A stretch of 64,000 nucleotides of DNA from Acanthococcus lagerstroemiae (GCA_031841125.1 CM063107.1:44033497-44097496), one strand, 5' to 3'. Shown: positions 34,105 through 45,570, counted from the first letter of the stretch. A program made the numbers and translations. The notes: generated by a model not told the origin, from the sequence alone.

Positions 34105-35080
34105 TATGAATTTTTGTGATTGACCGGCTGTAGTTGTAGCTGTACATCCTCTTCATTGTTCCTTTAATATAAATAGTATATTGTTGAATAGTTGAAAAAA
34201 AAAAAATATATTTTACTACTAGTTGCAAGCAAAAACCCGAAGCCACTCCGACCTGGCTCCAGCTGCAAAGCTAATTCGAATTTAGTTCTGGCTAAAATTT
34301 TTGAAATTGGCTCCGAATCAGTCTAATAATGATTTCTATACAGATCCAGTAAAACAGTTTTGATAGCAACGTTCAGTGTTTCTAGTGTCATCGTTAATAT
34401 ATTTGTCAATTTTCTAGGAATTTAAGTTCTGAGAATAGCCATGGCCTCTCTATGTTCCCTGTGGCACTACGAAAGTGGAAAAAATGCAATGACAAAGCTA
34501 GTAGAAATAACTGCTACAATAAACATTGTAGTACCATCATCCATGGGCGTAGCTAGAACTTTTTCCAGAGGGGGGCAGAAAGGTAGAATTATATTGGCGC
34601 TAGTCAAACATTTTCATTGTCTGCGAATTTTATTCAGGTGGCTTTAAATATTCGAAAATAATCTTGTGAGCACGAACATAATTTTTCTTCGAAATCCAGG
34701 GGCACTTGCCCCCCTTGCTCCTCGCTGGCTACGCTCATGCTACCCCCCCCCCCCAAAAAAAAATTGTACTTTTAACTTTTTATACCACTTTGTATCAGGA
34801 CCGGGAATAATTTTGTTGGAGTTTTAAGTTCTCCGACTCGCTGAAACCATAAAAATGAAGATATGCATTGACATCTTGTTCGAAAACTGGTACAGCAAAA
34901 AAGCTAGACATGCTTTATACATGCCCTATGGCCGATAAGACGAGTGCGTAACGCAAAGAAAAAATTCTCTTCGTGACAATTCGAGCTTTTAATTAGGTGC
35001 TTCAGTGCTCCTTCAAGGTCTCAAGCTTTCATGGTTTATACCTTCGCAGTGTGAAGCGGTGCAGCCAGCAGTAGTATAGT
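34105..35080. repeat. intergenic, with a probable MITE at 34548-34740
   Basis: The left end catgggcgtagctagaac and the inverse ggctacgctcatg near 34725-34738 form an imperfect terminal pair around an oligo-C-rich right end. The interior lacks coding capacity. No exact target duplication. The rest is LYRM7 3' UTR and spacer. Confidence 0.45.
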
Positions 35081-35084
35081 TATA

Positions 35085-35720
35085 TTCCTTCTAGCGCACT
35101 TACTCATTTCTCTAGCGCAGAGCAAAATTTCCTCATTTTTCAGCCTATTTAAAAATCTTTGAAATCTTCCTATTTGCGAATATTTGACTGTTTTTTAAAA
35201 CAAATATGAATCATTTCAACCTATTTCGTTCTAGCACACTTACTCATTTCTCTTGCGTAGAGCTCATTTTCCTCATTTTTCATTCAATTTTAAAAATTCT
35301 AAAAAGAAGCGCAGGAGCTAATTTCCCTCATCTTAGGTCTTATTTCTCCTATTTTTCATTAGATTTTAAAAATCCTAAAGAAAAAGCGCAAGGATCAATT
35401 TCTGTAGCGCAGGGAGCTAATTTCTCCCATTTTTCATTGAATTTTAAAAATTCTAAAAAAAACGCAAGGATCAATTTCTCTTATTTCTTCACTAAATAGT
35501 AGATATGTAATGTCACTCATTTCTCTTGTGAAGAGCTCATTTTCCCATTTTTCAACCTATTTTAAAATCTTTGAAATCTTCCAATTTGTGAATATTTGAC
35601 AGTTTTTAAAGCAAATATGAATCATTTCAACCTATTTCGTTCTAGCGCAATTACTCATTTCTCTTACGTAAAGCATAATTTCCCCATTTTTCAACCGTAT
35701 ATTTGGTTGTTTTTAAACTA
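35085..35720 (+). repeat. minisatellite-like tandem repeat region
   Basis: Units contain ttctagcgcacttactcatttc, a gcgcagagc-like GC block, and cctcatttttca followed by an attttaaaa stretch. The longest recurrence (cgttctagc...actcatttctc to gaatcatttcaacctatttc) appears at about 35089-35225, 35228-35260 and 35640-35700. Shorter half-units lie at about 35310-35470. Period is irregular. Non-coding. Confidence 0.6.
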
Positions 35721-36119
35721 AATATGAATCAATTCACCCTATTTTTCTTCCAAGCTAGTTCAGAAATTTCAGAGTTTTTGTATCAATTCTGTATCAATTT
35801 TCTATATTTTTACCATAAATATATCTCTCTCATGAGAGCTACATTCCAACTCTCCTAAAATACGAGAAATGTAAGAATTTTCCTTCTGAAGCACAATAAA
35901 TTTTATTTTAAAAAAAAAAATTCTAACAACTGCAACCGTTCTCTCTGTGTTTCTCATGTAGGAGTTGAGACCTACCGATGCTCAAATATTATTAATTTTC
36001 AAAATATAAAAATGACTTGATAATACTTTTCTCTTATATTCCCCACACATGGTACATTGATGATGTGAAAAAGGCATCTTCAAATGTCTGGTTTCTTCTT
36101 TACATTGATAACAAGTAAG

Positions 36120-36640
36120 TATTATTTTATCTCCATCGTAAGTACTTATCACCCTGGAGAGTGTGATTTTACATCGAGTGCATGAATTTCTTTTTTAAAT
36201 GTGGATTTAATTTCTTCCTCGATAATTGTATGTTTAATTGTTTTATTACAAGGTCTACAATATCTCATTGAAGTTTTCATCATGTTTGTTAGTTAATAGG
36301 TATATATTTAATTACTTACGCTATTATTTCATTTTTTATGATTTTATTCAAGTAATTACTAATTTAGGAGGCATAGTGATACCTAATTTTCTTAATTCTT
36401 CTCTAAAATCATTCATTTTTCAAGTAACAGTTTCTGATTATTTTTAAATTCAAATAATTTTTCAAAAACTCCTTTAAATTACCATCATCATATTTAAACG
36501 ACTCAAGTTCTTCAAGCAACTCATCATTATGTATTAAATGTTTATATACAATTAATTTTTTCTGAAATATTATATCTAAAAACATCTTGCTTGATGATCA
36601 TATTTCCTGAGTTTGATTTAGAATCAGACATTTTTATTTA
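36120..36640 (-). pseudogene. small AT-rich ORF remnants of an unknown element
   Basis: Read on the minus strand, the stretch from about 36632 opens with a short ATG frame (SDSKSNSGN) that stops after about 30 codons. It is followed in a shifted frame by a lysine- and leucine-rich segment. Near 36284 another short ORF begins with a paired-cysteine motif RYCRPCNKTIK. That C-x2-C-x3-IK pattern recalls small zinc-binding proteins found beside polymerase genes in Polinton-like elements; this is a recollection of pattern, not a search result. AT content is clearly higher than in the host genes. Confidence 0.35.
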
Positions 36641-36686
36641 TATGAGAAAAAAGAAATAAAAGCTTATTAAAATTTTTTTTATGTAA

Positions 36687-36986
36687 ATGGAAGTCTATAA
36701 AGATTCTATTGTTAATGAAGATGAATTTGATTTTGAGAATGTTATGCCATATTTTAAAGATCCTGTTGCTAGAACAAGATCAAATTATGAAACTTTAATG
36801 GACCCGCTTTCTGATAAAATTCAATATTTATCTGAAGACAAAAGGAAAAAATATAGTAAATTGATGATAAATATTATTGCTCATTTGAGTGTTTTATCTA
36901 GAATGGTTGAAAAAGAAGTAGAAAATTTAAATATTCCTCATAATGATTTTGAATCAGATGTTGAAATAAATTATATAAGTAAATAA
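36687..36986 (+). CDS. hypothetical 99-residue acidic/lysine-rich protein in AT-rich cluster
   Basis: This is an intact ORF of 99 codons with strongly AT-rich codon use, unlike LYRM7 or SUCLA2. The predicted protein is acidic at its N terminus (EDEFDFENV), has a lysine-rich middle (EDKRKKYSKL) followed by a hydrophobic helix (LMINIIAHLSVLSRMV), and an acidic end. No signal peptide or known motif. It sits between minus-strand remnants of what looks like a decayed viral or Polinton-like element and may be one of its accessory ORFs. I do not recognise it; expression is unknown. Confidence 0.4.
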   Translation: MEVYKDSIVNEDEFDFENVMPYFKDPVARTRSNYETLMDPLSDKIQYLSEDKRKKYSKLMINIIAHLSVLSRMVEKEVENLNIPHNDFESDVEINYISK

Positions 36987-37010
36987 AAAAGTTGATATCT
37001 ATTCATTTTC

Positions 37011-37210
37011 TATTCCCTCATCAGTTTTAGTTTTAGGTTGGTATTTGGTTCATTTATTTTCTCTACATTATATTCATTTTCAGATTCATATCCAAGATCC
37101 GGTTCAGTTTGAAAATTATAAAATTCATCAAAATTTATTTTAACTTCTTAATAATTTCACCATATACTTATACTACCATCAAAATTGATTTCTTGAACGT
37201 TTTCCATTTT
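37011..37210 (-). pseudogene. short broken AT-rich ORF
   Basis: On the minus strand an ATG near 37207 opens a frame (ENVQEINFDGS) that stops after about 16 codons. An acidic segment with EFYNFQTEPDLGYES continues in the neighbouring frame to about 37011. Composition matches the adjoining ORFs, so it is part of the same decayed element. Confidence 0.35.
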
Positions 37211-37243
37211 TTATAAATTCTATTCTCTATTTATGTTTTATAT

Positions 37244-37693
37244 TTAATTTTCAATTTTATTAAGATTTTTCAAATGTTGAATGAATTTATCTCTTGGTAT
37301 TGTATTATAATAACCCCATGGTAATGTATCAGTTTGTCCATCAACCAAACATCTTTTATCATCAAATGAACTTAATCCTCTTTTATTCTGTTCAATAGTA
37401 TAAATATTATGTTTTCTACTCCTTATCATCTTCTGTTTAATAGTCTTAGTTATTTTCTTTTCTAAACATATCTTATAATCATTATGAGTTATCTGATTCT
37501 TAACAATACTTTTCTTCACTCCTTTAGCTTTCTTCATTGCATCATCATTTGGGTAATTCCACGAAAACGCCCACATACAGCAAAACAAATCTCTACTAAA
37601 ATAGATGATGGACAAATCGCATTTTTTTAAATATATAATCTGTTGAATAACAATGCATTCCAACTTTACCGCATGTTTCAGAACCCCTATCAA
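37244..37693 (-). pseudogene. C-terminal fragment resembling Polinton-like / viral polymerase-associated protein
   Basis: The last 60 codons of this 149-codon minus-strand frame contain KRGLSSFDDKR, a DG-x-TDTLPWGYYN segment, and a lysine-rich end. An S-x-[YF]DDKR...DG...T...[AW]GH/Y pattern is, to my recollection, common at the C-terminal end of large proteins of Polinton-like and related DNA elements in arthropod genomes. The upstream codons (YKICLEKKITKTIKQKMIRS) also fit such a lysine-rich tail. The N-terminal third of the frame does not look coding, so the fragment is truncated. No polymerase catalytic motif lies in the window. The assignment is tentative and needs a profile search. Confidence 0.45.
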
Positions 37694-37699
37694 CTCCCT

Positions 37700-38070
37700 T
37701 CCCCCAGTTTACTTGGTCAAAACTGTCAAAATTTCCATCGCCGTGGCTTGTCACATGCACAGGATTCCAATCATTTTCATTTTACTGAACTCATAAAAAT
37801 GCATCTTCTGCCCATATGAGCATTAGAAATTGATTAGTGGGCTTCCAGTAATTATGTAACACGTTTTGGAGCTCTCAAGTATGTCCCAAAACACTATTAT
37901 TAGTGGACAAATTTTGTCACACAACTTTCTATCCATCGCCGTGGCTTTCTTTCGCGCATTTCAATGGCAACACTGACTGTGTGTTGAGTGGTTCGAATTC
38001 GCTGAATAACTTCCCTGCGACTACAGTAACATTACGCAGTGGCGAAAAACTGAATTAAAATCGACTTAGT
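37700..38070. other. non-coding, nothing recognised
   Basis: Spacer between the AT-rich cluster and the foldback element. An imperfect repeat of tccatcgccgtggctt occurs at 37735-37749 and 37932-37948. Confidence 0.4.
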
Positions 38071-38077
38071 CGACTTA

Positions 38078-38248
38078 GGGCTCTATAGTTTCACCTGGGT
38101 ATACTAAGCCACCATTTTGGTTCATACTGCGCCCGTCGATGCCGAATTGACTACGCGTTACGCTCCGCATAGTCGGATTCGGCATCCACGGGCGCAGTAT
38201 GAACCAAAATGGCGGCTTAGTATACCCAGGTGAAACTATAGAGCCCTA
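38078..38248. mobile_element. near-perfect foldback MITE, about 170 bp
   Basis: The arms are nearly perfect inverted copies. TAGGGCTCTATAG at the left pairs with CTATAGAGCCCTA at the right. Pairing continues through gtatactaagccaccatttt and catactgcgcccgtcgatgc to a loop near 38145-38165. It is flanked by gtcgact on both sides (7 bp exact, or agtcgact if one terminal base is reassigned), compatible with a hAT-like duplication. It lies 230 bp upstream of the SUCLA2 start codon. Related, more degenerate copies are at 18.8 and 27.9 kb. Confidence 0.85.
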
Positions 38249-38478
38249 GTCGACTCAGAATAAGGAGTCCAGATGTCAACTAGTTGTTGTTGAATCGTGA
38301 AAGTCAATGTTGGCAGACCTGCAACTTATCAAATTTCTTTACAGACTTGGGCAATTGAAATCCTGCAGACACCTTCTTTGAACTTGATAACTTGATGGAG
38401 TCTGAATGATTTAATCAAGTTTTGAAAGTATTAGTCTGGTGATTCGCAGTTTACGTCTGATTTTAAGTGCACTCTAAA

Positions 38479-41400
38479 ATGACATCCGTACTTCGAAGAT
38501 CTTTCAGTATCATCGAAAATCTGAACAAACAAAATGCAAACTACGTAAGAATTCGTCAATTTTACCCATAGTTTGATGACTTGTTTGTGAGTCACGACGT
38601 TTGACCTTTAGTTATATGCTGATAAAACGTTATTGATTTTCGATATCCGGAGATTTTGTTTTTTATAATCATTAGATTTATCGACTTCGGTTATGAACAG
38701 GTTCATTCAACTTTGGAATGTTACCTGTTCGTTGAATATGAATGTCGATGATAGGTTATATTGGAATACACCTGAATCCGTTTCCCCTTGTCGTGAACAT
38801 TCAACTACGTAACTCCTAAGGTTTCGAATTTGCTATAATTTCTGTTGGAATAGTGGTTACATTTTTGTTTAGAAATGCCTAAATATTATTTGAGAAATGG
38901 AAACTTACCACTGAGGTAACTAGCCAAACCTGAAAAAATGATGTTCAAGTTATAAAATGTCTCACCCCTGAAACAGAAATTGTCTTATTTATTCTAAAAC
39001 GACAGTAATTACTTTGAAGTAATACGCTATCAAATTGGTGCAGGTATTTCAATCCAGGAGCAGGAAGCATGAAGGAATAAAGGCCAAGAGATGAATTATG
39101 ATTTCACTGAAATTTTCATGTAAATATTGCGAATTTCAGCTATTTGCCGCTACGACTTTACCTCGAAAATGGAACCTTCAACAAAGAAGAAATTTAAACG
39201 TCCATGAACATGTGAGCTACACGTTTTTAAAAGAAGCTGGAATACCAGTGCCTGAATTTGGCGTCGCTAAGTCGAAGGAGGAGGCCAAAGAAATCGCCAA
39301 GCGATTAAATGTTAAGGATATCGTTTTGAAAGCCCAAGTATTAGCTGGTGGTCGAGGAAAAGGATATTTCAAAGGTGGCCTCAAAGGAGGTGTCAAAATG
39401 GTTTATAGGTGAATTACAAAATATTTTCAGTCTAAATCAGAAAACTGTCAATATTATATAGTGATACATTTTAATTTATATTTGACTAAATTTAAAAAGC
39501 TTTAGAAAAACTATCCAAGTTGGACCCATCTTTTTCAAAATTAAATGTACAAGTTTCATAGTACTTGTAATTTCCTTGGCAATAAAACAAAAATTTGATG
39601 AATATTTTTACAGTCCTGAAGAAGCTGAAAAGGTAGCCGGTCAAATGATATCAGATTATTTAGTGACCAAACAAACCGGTGAAAAAGGGCGCATTTGTAA
39701 TTCGGTTATAGTTACGGAAAGGAAATTTCCTCGTAAAGAATACTATTTTGCTATAATGCAGGAGAGGGCATTCAACGTAAGTTCAGTTCTTTGCTTAAAT
39801 ATCTCTAATCTTGTCATTTTACATCTTAATACATGTATTTCTGTGCAGGGTCCCGTTCTAATTGCATCATCACAAGGCGGTGTTAACATTGAAGAAGTGG
39901 CTGCTGAAAATCCGCAGGCGATATTATACGAGCCCATACGAATTGACCAAGGTATGGTACTATTTGACTGTCATTAATGTTCAATGAAGCTTGAATTATT
40001 TGAAGATGTACTCAGGATATCTTAAGGTCGGTTCTGTTGCTGTATTTTGCTAGATCAATGGTTGTTGTGAAAATACATTTGCAGGTTTATCAAAAGAACA
40101 AGCAATCAAAGTTGCCTGCGCTGTAGGATTAGAAGATAAGAAAGAAGACACCGCAGACATGCTGTTACGTTTGTACGATCTTTTCTTGAAAAAAGATGCT
40201 CTACTTATCGAGGTTAACCCCTACGCCGAAGACTCATCTGGAAAATGTAATATTTTTCCATGTACATTGTGTCCGGAATGCTGTTATAAACCTTTATCTT
40301 ACGACCAATTCTTGTTTCAGTTTATTGCCTGGATGCAAAAATGAGATTCGATGACAATGCGGAATTTAGACAAAAGGATTTGTTCGCGTTACGTGATTGG
40401 TCTCAAGAAGATGAAAAAGAAGTAGAAGCCGCCAAACATTCGTTAAATTACATAGCGCTCGATGGTACTTTTTAAATATTATACATCACATATCACACTG
40501 CTTGAGAAAATTAGGTATTCAGAGTTCATACTATTTCTAATGAGTTATACGTTCTCATATACCTCGTGTTCTGCTGTTGTATTCAGGTGACATTGGGTGC
40601 CTTGTGAACGGAGCTGGTTTGGCTATGGCCACCATGGATATAATCAAGTTACATGGTGGGGAACCCGCTAATTTCTTGGACGTAGGTGGCGGAGCAACTG
40701 CTCAGCAAGTGAAAGAAGCTTTTAAGATTATCACAGCCGACCCTAAAGTGAGTTTTTATGTTTATTGGCTGTTTCTAAATCGTTTAGCTATTTTAATCAC
40801 TTATGTACATCTATTTTCTGGTTTCAGGTCTGTGCTATACTTGTGAACATTTTTGGTGGTATTATGAGATGCGATATCATCGCAGAAGGCATTATCGCTG
40901 CGGCAAAAGAATTGAATTTAAGTGTCCCTATTGTATGTCGGCTACAGGTTAGTTTTTTTTTTGCAAGTAGGTACTGTGAAAAATTCTCGATATTTTCGTA
41001 CCTAATTCTATGATTTTGAACTATTCATGAATATACTGTACAGAGTAGGGCTCCAGATTTGGCTAGTAAAAACGGATATCCATAGTACCCGTGTCACAGG
41101 TACCCGTATTACTTGTGAATGGGTACCTGTAAGATACACCTCCCCCTCCTGTGCTAACTTCGTACTCATTCATGGGTAGTACTTCTAGACGAACTAAAAT
41201 GAACTAGAATCTGTATGCGTTGAATACACAAGACGTACTATCTAGTATATAGAGCCTTGGTTACAAATGTAGTAACATCAATATCTCACGGTAGAGTCGC
41301 AGTGTGGCCAAACATTCCTTCTCCCGCACTGGTATCTCTGCATACTGAAAATTTGTCTTCCCACTGAAAATAACACCGACCAAACAGCCTACCAAAAAAA

Positions 41401-42887
41401 TTAGGAGGTTGGAAGGTTAGATTTGTTGTACAAGATCAAATTAAAGAAAGAGACAGACGGGTGGATTAAAGACGGACCCGCAGGGGGCTGGCTGTCAGAC
41501 TCTTCTATTCTGTGTCAGTTTATCATTATATCTGTCTTTTTATCTCTTCTTTGGGTCCCTCTAACCTTCCGTCTGTCGTGCCTCCATCTGCTTGCATTTT
41601 TTATTTATAGTTTTAAAAACCTGGCATCCATCTACTTTCCGCTCCGCAGGGAGGAACTCGAGATCCTAACCAAACTTGTCAAAACCAACTGACGCATAGA
41701 AGAGTATTCAGTCATAGCTATTCTGACTCCTGACAGATATGCAAGAATAAAGACAGACCCAACGTGAAGAGTACAGCATCGTGCCAAGCCTACCAATCTG
41801 ACAAAAAGACAGGTTGCAAGTAAGGCCAGTCTGACAAAAAGTCGGGCCGGCAAACAGGTAAACAGACCGTTGATCAGCCTGATGGACAAATTGTCAGTTG
41901 GTGAGCAGTTGGGCAGACAGGCAAAAGAGTATGAATAATAGCTAAACAAATGGATCCAAGATCTTGACTCTTGACTCTGGGTTATTAAGATAACGTAGTT
42001 TCACATTATGCTTTCCATAACTTGCCTGTACGGCTGAGAGGCTGCCAGACAGCTGCCAGACAAATCGATAGGAAGCGAGGTACGCAGCGCCGAACCTGAG
42101 GCCAACGTGAGCAAAGCGAGTCTTCACATGAAATTGCTAAAATAGTGATGTAATTTATATCGGTATTTATCGATATTTCTGAATATCGAACTGTATCGAT
42201 ACAAAATTTTATGTATCGATATAATATTGAACAAGATGTTCACTTAGATCATCATAAGACTATAATCCGCTTACCTCATCCTCGTGGTCGTGACATGACT
42301 CACCAGGTAAATATACCACGATGCCACGAACGTCCGGTATGCAACCCGCACCTTCGATTCAAAACGAATATGAAGTGAACAGGTTTTTTCAATAAAAATG
42401 GTAAACTTTGTAGATTTATTGCAATAAAATATTCGAAGATTTACTGACTCAGAAAATGGTTTTGAAAAAAGCTACCAGAGTTTTTATGTAGAATTTTAGA
42501 TTTAACAACTACTTATTCTCAAATAATACCAATTCAATTTCATGTTAGTTAAGTATCGATATATTATCGATAAATTTTGTGAAATCGATATATATCGATA
42601 CTAAAAATGCTGTCGATATTACAGCACTAGCTACTAAGCAGCCAGTGGACGCACGTAATCCTGTTCCTAATGCTTCAAATAATTTATGTAGTTCACTAAT
42701 CTGAATAATATTTTGTTATCAGGGAACCAATGTAGACGATGCTAAAGTGCTCATTGCATCGGCAGCTATGAAAATTTTACCAGTTGATAACTTGGACGAA
42801 GCAGCGCGATTAGCAGTAAAGCTGTCGAACATAGTTGGACTTGCTCGTTCAGCTAAGCTGTCCATAAATTTTGAAATTCCTATTTGA
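38479..42887 (+). CDS. SUCLA2: succinyl-CoA ligase [ADP-forming] subunit beta, mitochondrial
   Basis: This enzyme makes ATP from succinyl-CoA in the TCA cycle as a heterodimer with the alpha subunit. Nine exons: 38479-38544, 39140-39408, 39614-39776, 39849-39951, 40085-40246, 40321-40464, 40587-40747, 40828-40947, 42723-42887 (TGA). All introns are GT..AG and phases fit, giving 450 residues against 463 in human. Exon 1 (22 codons, [11 protein letters not shown]) looks like a mitochondrial targeting peptide; QQRRN at 36-40 precedes the mature start. The ATP-grasp domain carries LAGGRGKG (90-97), [11 protein letters not shown], and E243/N245 in IEVNP (metal binding). The CoA-ligase domain carries the signature [18 protein letters not shown] and LDVGGGAT in exon 7. 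The TKQTGEKGR and QERAF blocks favour the ADP- over the GDP-forming subunit. An AATAAA at about 42968 is a possible polyadenylation signal. Intron 8 (1.8 kb) holds repeats. Confidence 0.95.
41060..42140. repeat. SUCLA2 intron 8, first part: low-complexity repeats
   Basis: Near 41090-41140 a ggtacccgt / gggtacctgt pair forms a short inverted repeat. From 41460 to 42060 the sequence is rich in gacagacag/ctgtctgt-like motifs without clear period, matching stretches at 22.0, 26.2 and 27.4 kb. No exon. Confidence 0.45.
42143..42630. mobile_element. inverted-repeat element rich in TATCGATA octamers
   Basis: The ends agtgatgtaat (42144) and attacagcact (42618-42628) are an imperfect inverted pair, and the sub-terminal parts are full of atcgata palindromes. 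The octamer TATCGATA occurs six times exactly, at about 42169, 42193, 42213, 42553, 42564 and 42593. It lies inside SUCLA2 intron 8, ending about 90 bp before exon 9. In Drosophila this octamer is the DREF site; whether it works here is unknown. Confidence 0.6.
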
Positions 42888-44757
42888 AAAACTCGGACCC
42901 TCGAACAGAATTTGGATATAAGTGGAAGAAGGTAAAAATGGATCAAATACATTTATGTTCCTCAATCAAATAAAAGTTACATATTGTATGCGAGTAACTT
43001 GAACTCTAATTAATTTGGAACTCCTAATTCTGAAAGTTTATTTTGTATTTCAGATACTCCTTTCCTGTAATTTTCATTCACTACCATTTGCCGAACTGCA
43101 CCGCCGTTGTTTTTTTTAATTTTATTGTTTACTTCATTTTAATTATAACTTTACCATTTTGTTATGTGTAGCTTGTAGGTGAGTGCAACTGCGTGTGTTC
43201 CTAGATTTGAAAATGATAGCTCACCTGTTTTTGTAAACGTACAAAATCAAAATAATATTCGATCTTCGACTTTGAATGATTGGTTCTATTGCCGGGAGTA
43301 TCGGATAATTGCGGGTTTATTATTTTTTTCGTTAATGAACAACCGAAATTATTAATTTCTTACCATGTCAGTGATATATCTTGTACGATTATTGAATGGT
43401 TCGTGTGCTATTTTCATGACATGAATACGAAATCTGTACGTTGTTTACTTTTTGTTTACCTTGTTTGAATAGGCGTATTAATTATCCAACAATACTGTAT
43501 TAAACGAAGATGTTCTAATTTATTATTTGCTGTTATAGCAACTCGTTTTATGCTTCTTGTTGGTTGTGTATTACATATTCTAAATATTAATACATGTATT
43601 TGTTACATATATTTATATTTCGATTCAAGTAAAAATAATTCTGTTGGAGTTCATGATTTTCGTTGTAGGTACTGGCACCAATACACAGTTTGATAAATAC
43701 GGGACAAAAGATAACAAACTAAATAAATTTTTTTTTTTTTATTCAGGTTAATTGCTTACAGCGCTGTGAAAGTAAAATTTGGACGCTATATCTACACGAG
43801 CTCCGGATTCTGATTCGTTGTCATGGTGTTATCGATTTTTCGTTGACCTGCAAAAGATTGTCAACCTTCACGCTGTATCTTCGAAGCCTTGTATTATCCT
43901 TTCAGCTGAAATGTTGCTCACTGTAATATCAGTTGTGTTTTCGAGCTAGACCTTGTATTCGAAATGCTGAAAAAATAAAAGGTAATTATTTCCATCCGTT
44001 CTTTTTTTAGCGATAGATGAACTGAAAATTTGAACGTCTTATTCATGAATTCAGCTTTGAGCCATGATTCGCTTCATTTTACGTGATTGAATGTAGTTCG
44101 ACATAATAGATCCCAAAACCTCCGGGATGGCATGTTCCATTTTGCAAATTATAGTTTGTGCTTTATTAATCTAAGACCCCTGGGCCTTAATGGAACGAAG
44201 TATGAAATTGTTTTCATATAATTTTACAAAATAATCACCAAACTGACTTGCACTTTTTTTATTTTATTTTAGAGATGTACAGTTTAATCAGAATTCGTTA
44301 GAAACACTTTCCTCTCTGCAGTAAGACTGGAGAAATCCCGTACCCTCTCTGGCTTATAAGTGCTGAATTTTAAAGTTCAAATTTTCAGTGGGTACCTACC
44401 AATAGTTCATGTTTGCATGTTCTAGTGTTCCGAGATCGTCAGTAGCTTTCAGATATCTACCCCAGATCACTAGATAGCAATACATGATGATCTAAATAAT
44501 CTTAAGATTACAATCTTTTGATATTTCTAATTGAATTATCACCTTTTTACCAAAAGCGATCCTGCCCATTAGCGTGGGTTTTCTTACAGATGTCGAATTT
44601 GAAAATTTTAGATCTGAAAACGCCAGAGGGGGAGACAAGCACTGTATCTAGTGAAAACACCCATATTATACTTACGTATGTATTTTTTATATCAAGTTTT
44701 GAGCCCTATACAATGGAATTCCCGTTTCCCAAATTCCCAATTAAAAACATACTGGGA
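42888..44757. other. SUCLA2 3' UTR and intergenic; nothing else recognised
   Basis: AT-rich sequence with one oligo-T run (43730-43741). No coding exon or RNA gene recognised. Confidence 0.45.
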
Positions 44758-45167
44758 AGCAATGTTGTTAGACAAAACAATTTTTTGTCATTTTGTCAGA
44801 CGAGCAATTCATCTTTTTTTATTACATCATGAGCTATGTCATTTTGTTTTTTCATGGTTTTGTTATATCTTGACAAAATTATTTTGTCTTTTTTTGTCAT
44901 GTTGCTTAGCATAATTTACTGTCAGTGACTAGGTCGCTTAGCATAATCTGACATCAATTGTTGTGTTGTTTAGCATAGTTTATCATTAAATTGTTGAAGG
45001 AATGTCATAACATAATTATTTGTCATTTTGTTTTGTCATTGGATTCATTTTTTTATTATACTTATCGACGAAACGGTTCTGACAAAAAACGATTTAACGT
45101 TTTGTTATACGACAAAATTTTGAAATTTCAGTTGTCATTTCGTTTGGTTATGTCTAACAACACTGCT
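44758..45167. mobile_element. inverted-repeat element, 410 bp, with TTTTGTCA motifs
   Basis: The left end agcaatgttgttagaca (44758-44774) and the right end tgtctaacaacactgct (45151-45167) are inverted copies with one mismatch. The interior is filled with ttttgtcatttt and tgcttagcata motifs in both orientations. No coding capacity and no exact target duplication seen. Confidence 0.7.
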
Positions 45168-45309
45168 AAAAAGCCTGGAAATCAAGTGACAGAGTATGCT
45201 AAGCGACGACTTAGTACTAGTTGTACAATCATGAGTTATATCATTAACTTGAGGTTAATTCGCCGAATTCGGCGAGTTCATTGGTCGAAACAGCGAGTTA
45301 ACTATCACG

Positions 45310-45570
45310 TGATAACCCGCCTGGAAATCGTGGGGCCGGCGTCAAATTTACGCCAGTTTGGTGCTAGCGCCTTCCCATTTGAAATACATGCAAGCGCCGT
45401 TGCCGGAATTTTGGGCCAGTTGGGGCTGGCGTATATCTGGCCCGACTTTGGCGCCTGGCGCCAATTTTCGATTGGTGCTCGATTTGCGCCAGAATCGAGG
45501 GTAAATTCGGCGTATATCTGGCGCCGATGCCGGAATTCGGGCTGGCCCCACGATATCCAGGCGGGTAATT
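45310..45570. mobile_element. GC-rich foldback element, about 260 bp
   Basis: The left end ataacccgcctggaaatcg continues to tggggccggc. The right end (ggctggccccacgatatcc to aggcgggtaat) is its inverse. The interior repeats ggcgtatatctggc (about 45427 and 45508) and gccggaattt/c. A separate perfect 14-bp palindrome cgccgaattcggcg lies just left (about 45261-45274). GC content is well above the surroundings. ORFs on both strands here are palindrome shadows. Confidence 0.7.

Noticed and set aside
41423..42127. ORFs in SUCLA2 intron 8
   Set aside because: Low-complexity ctgt/gaca sequence; no family resemblance and the host gene is spliced across it.
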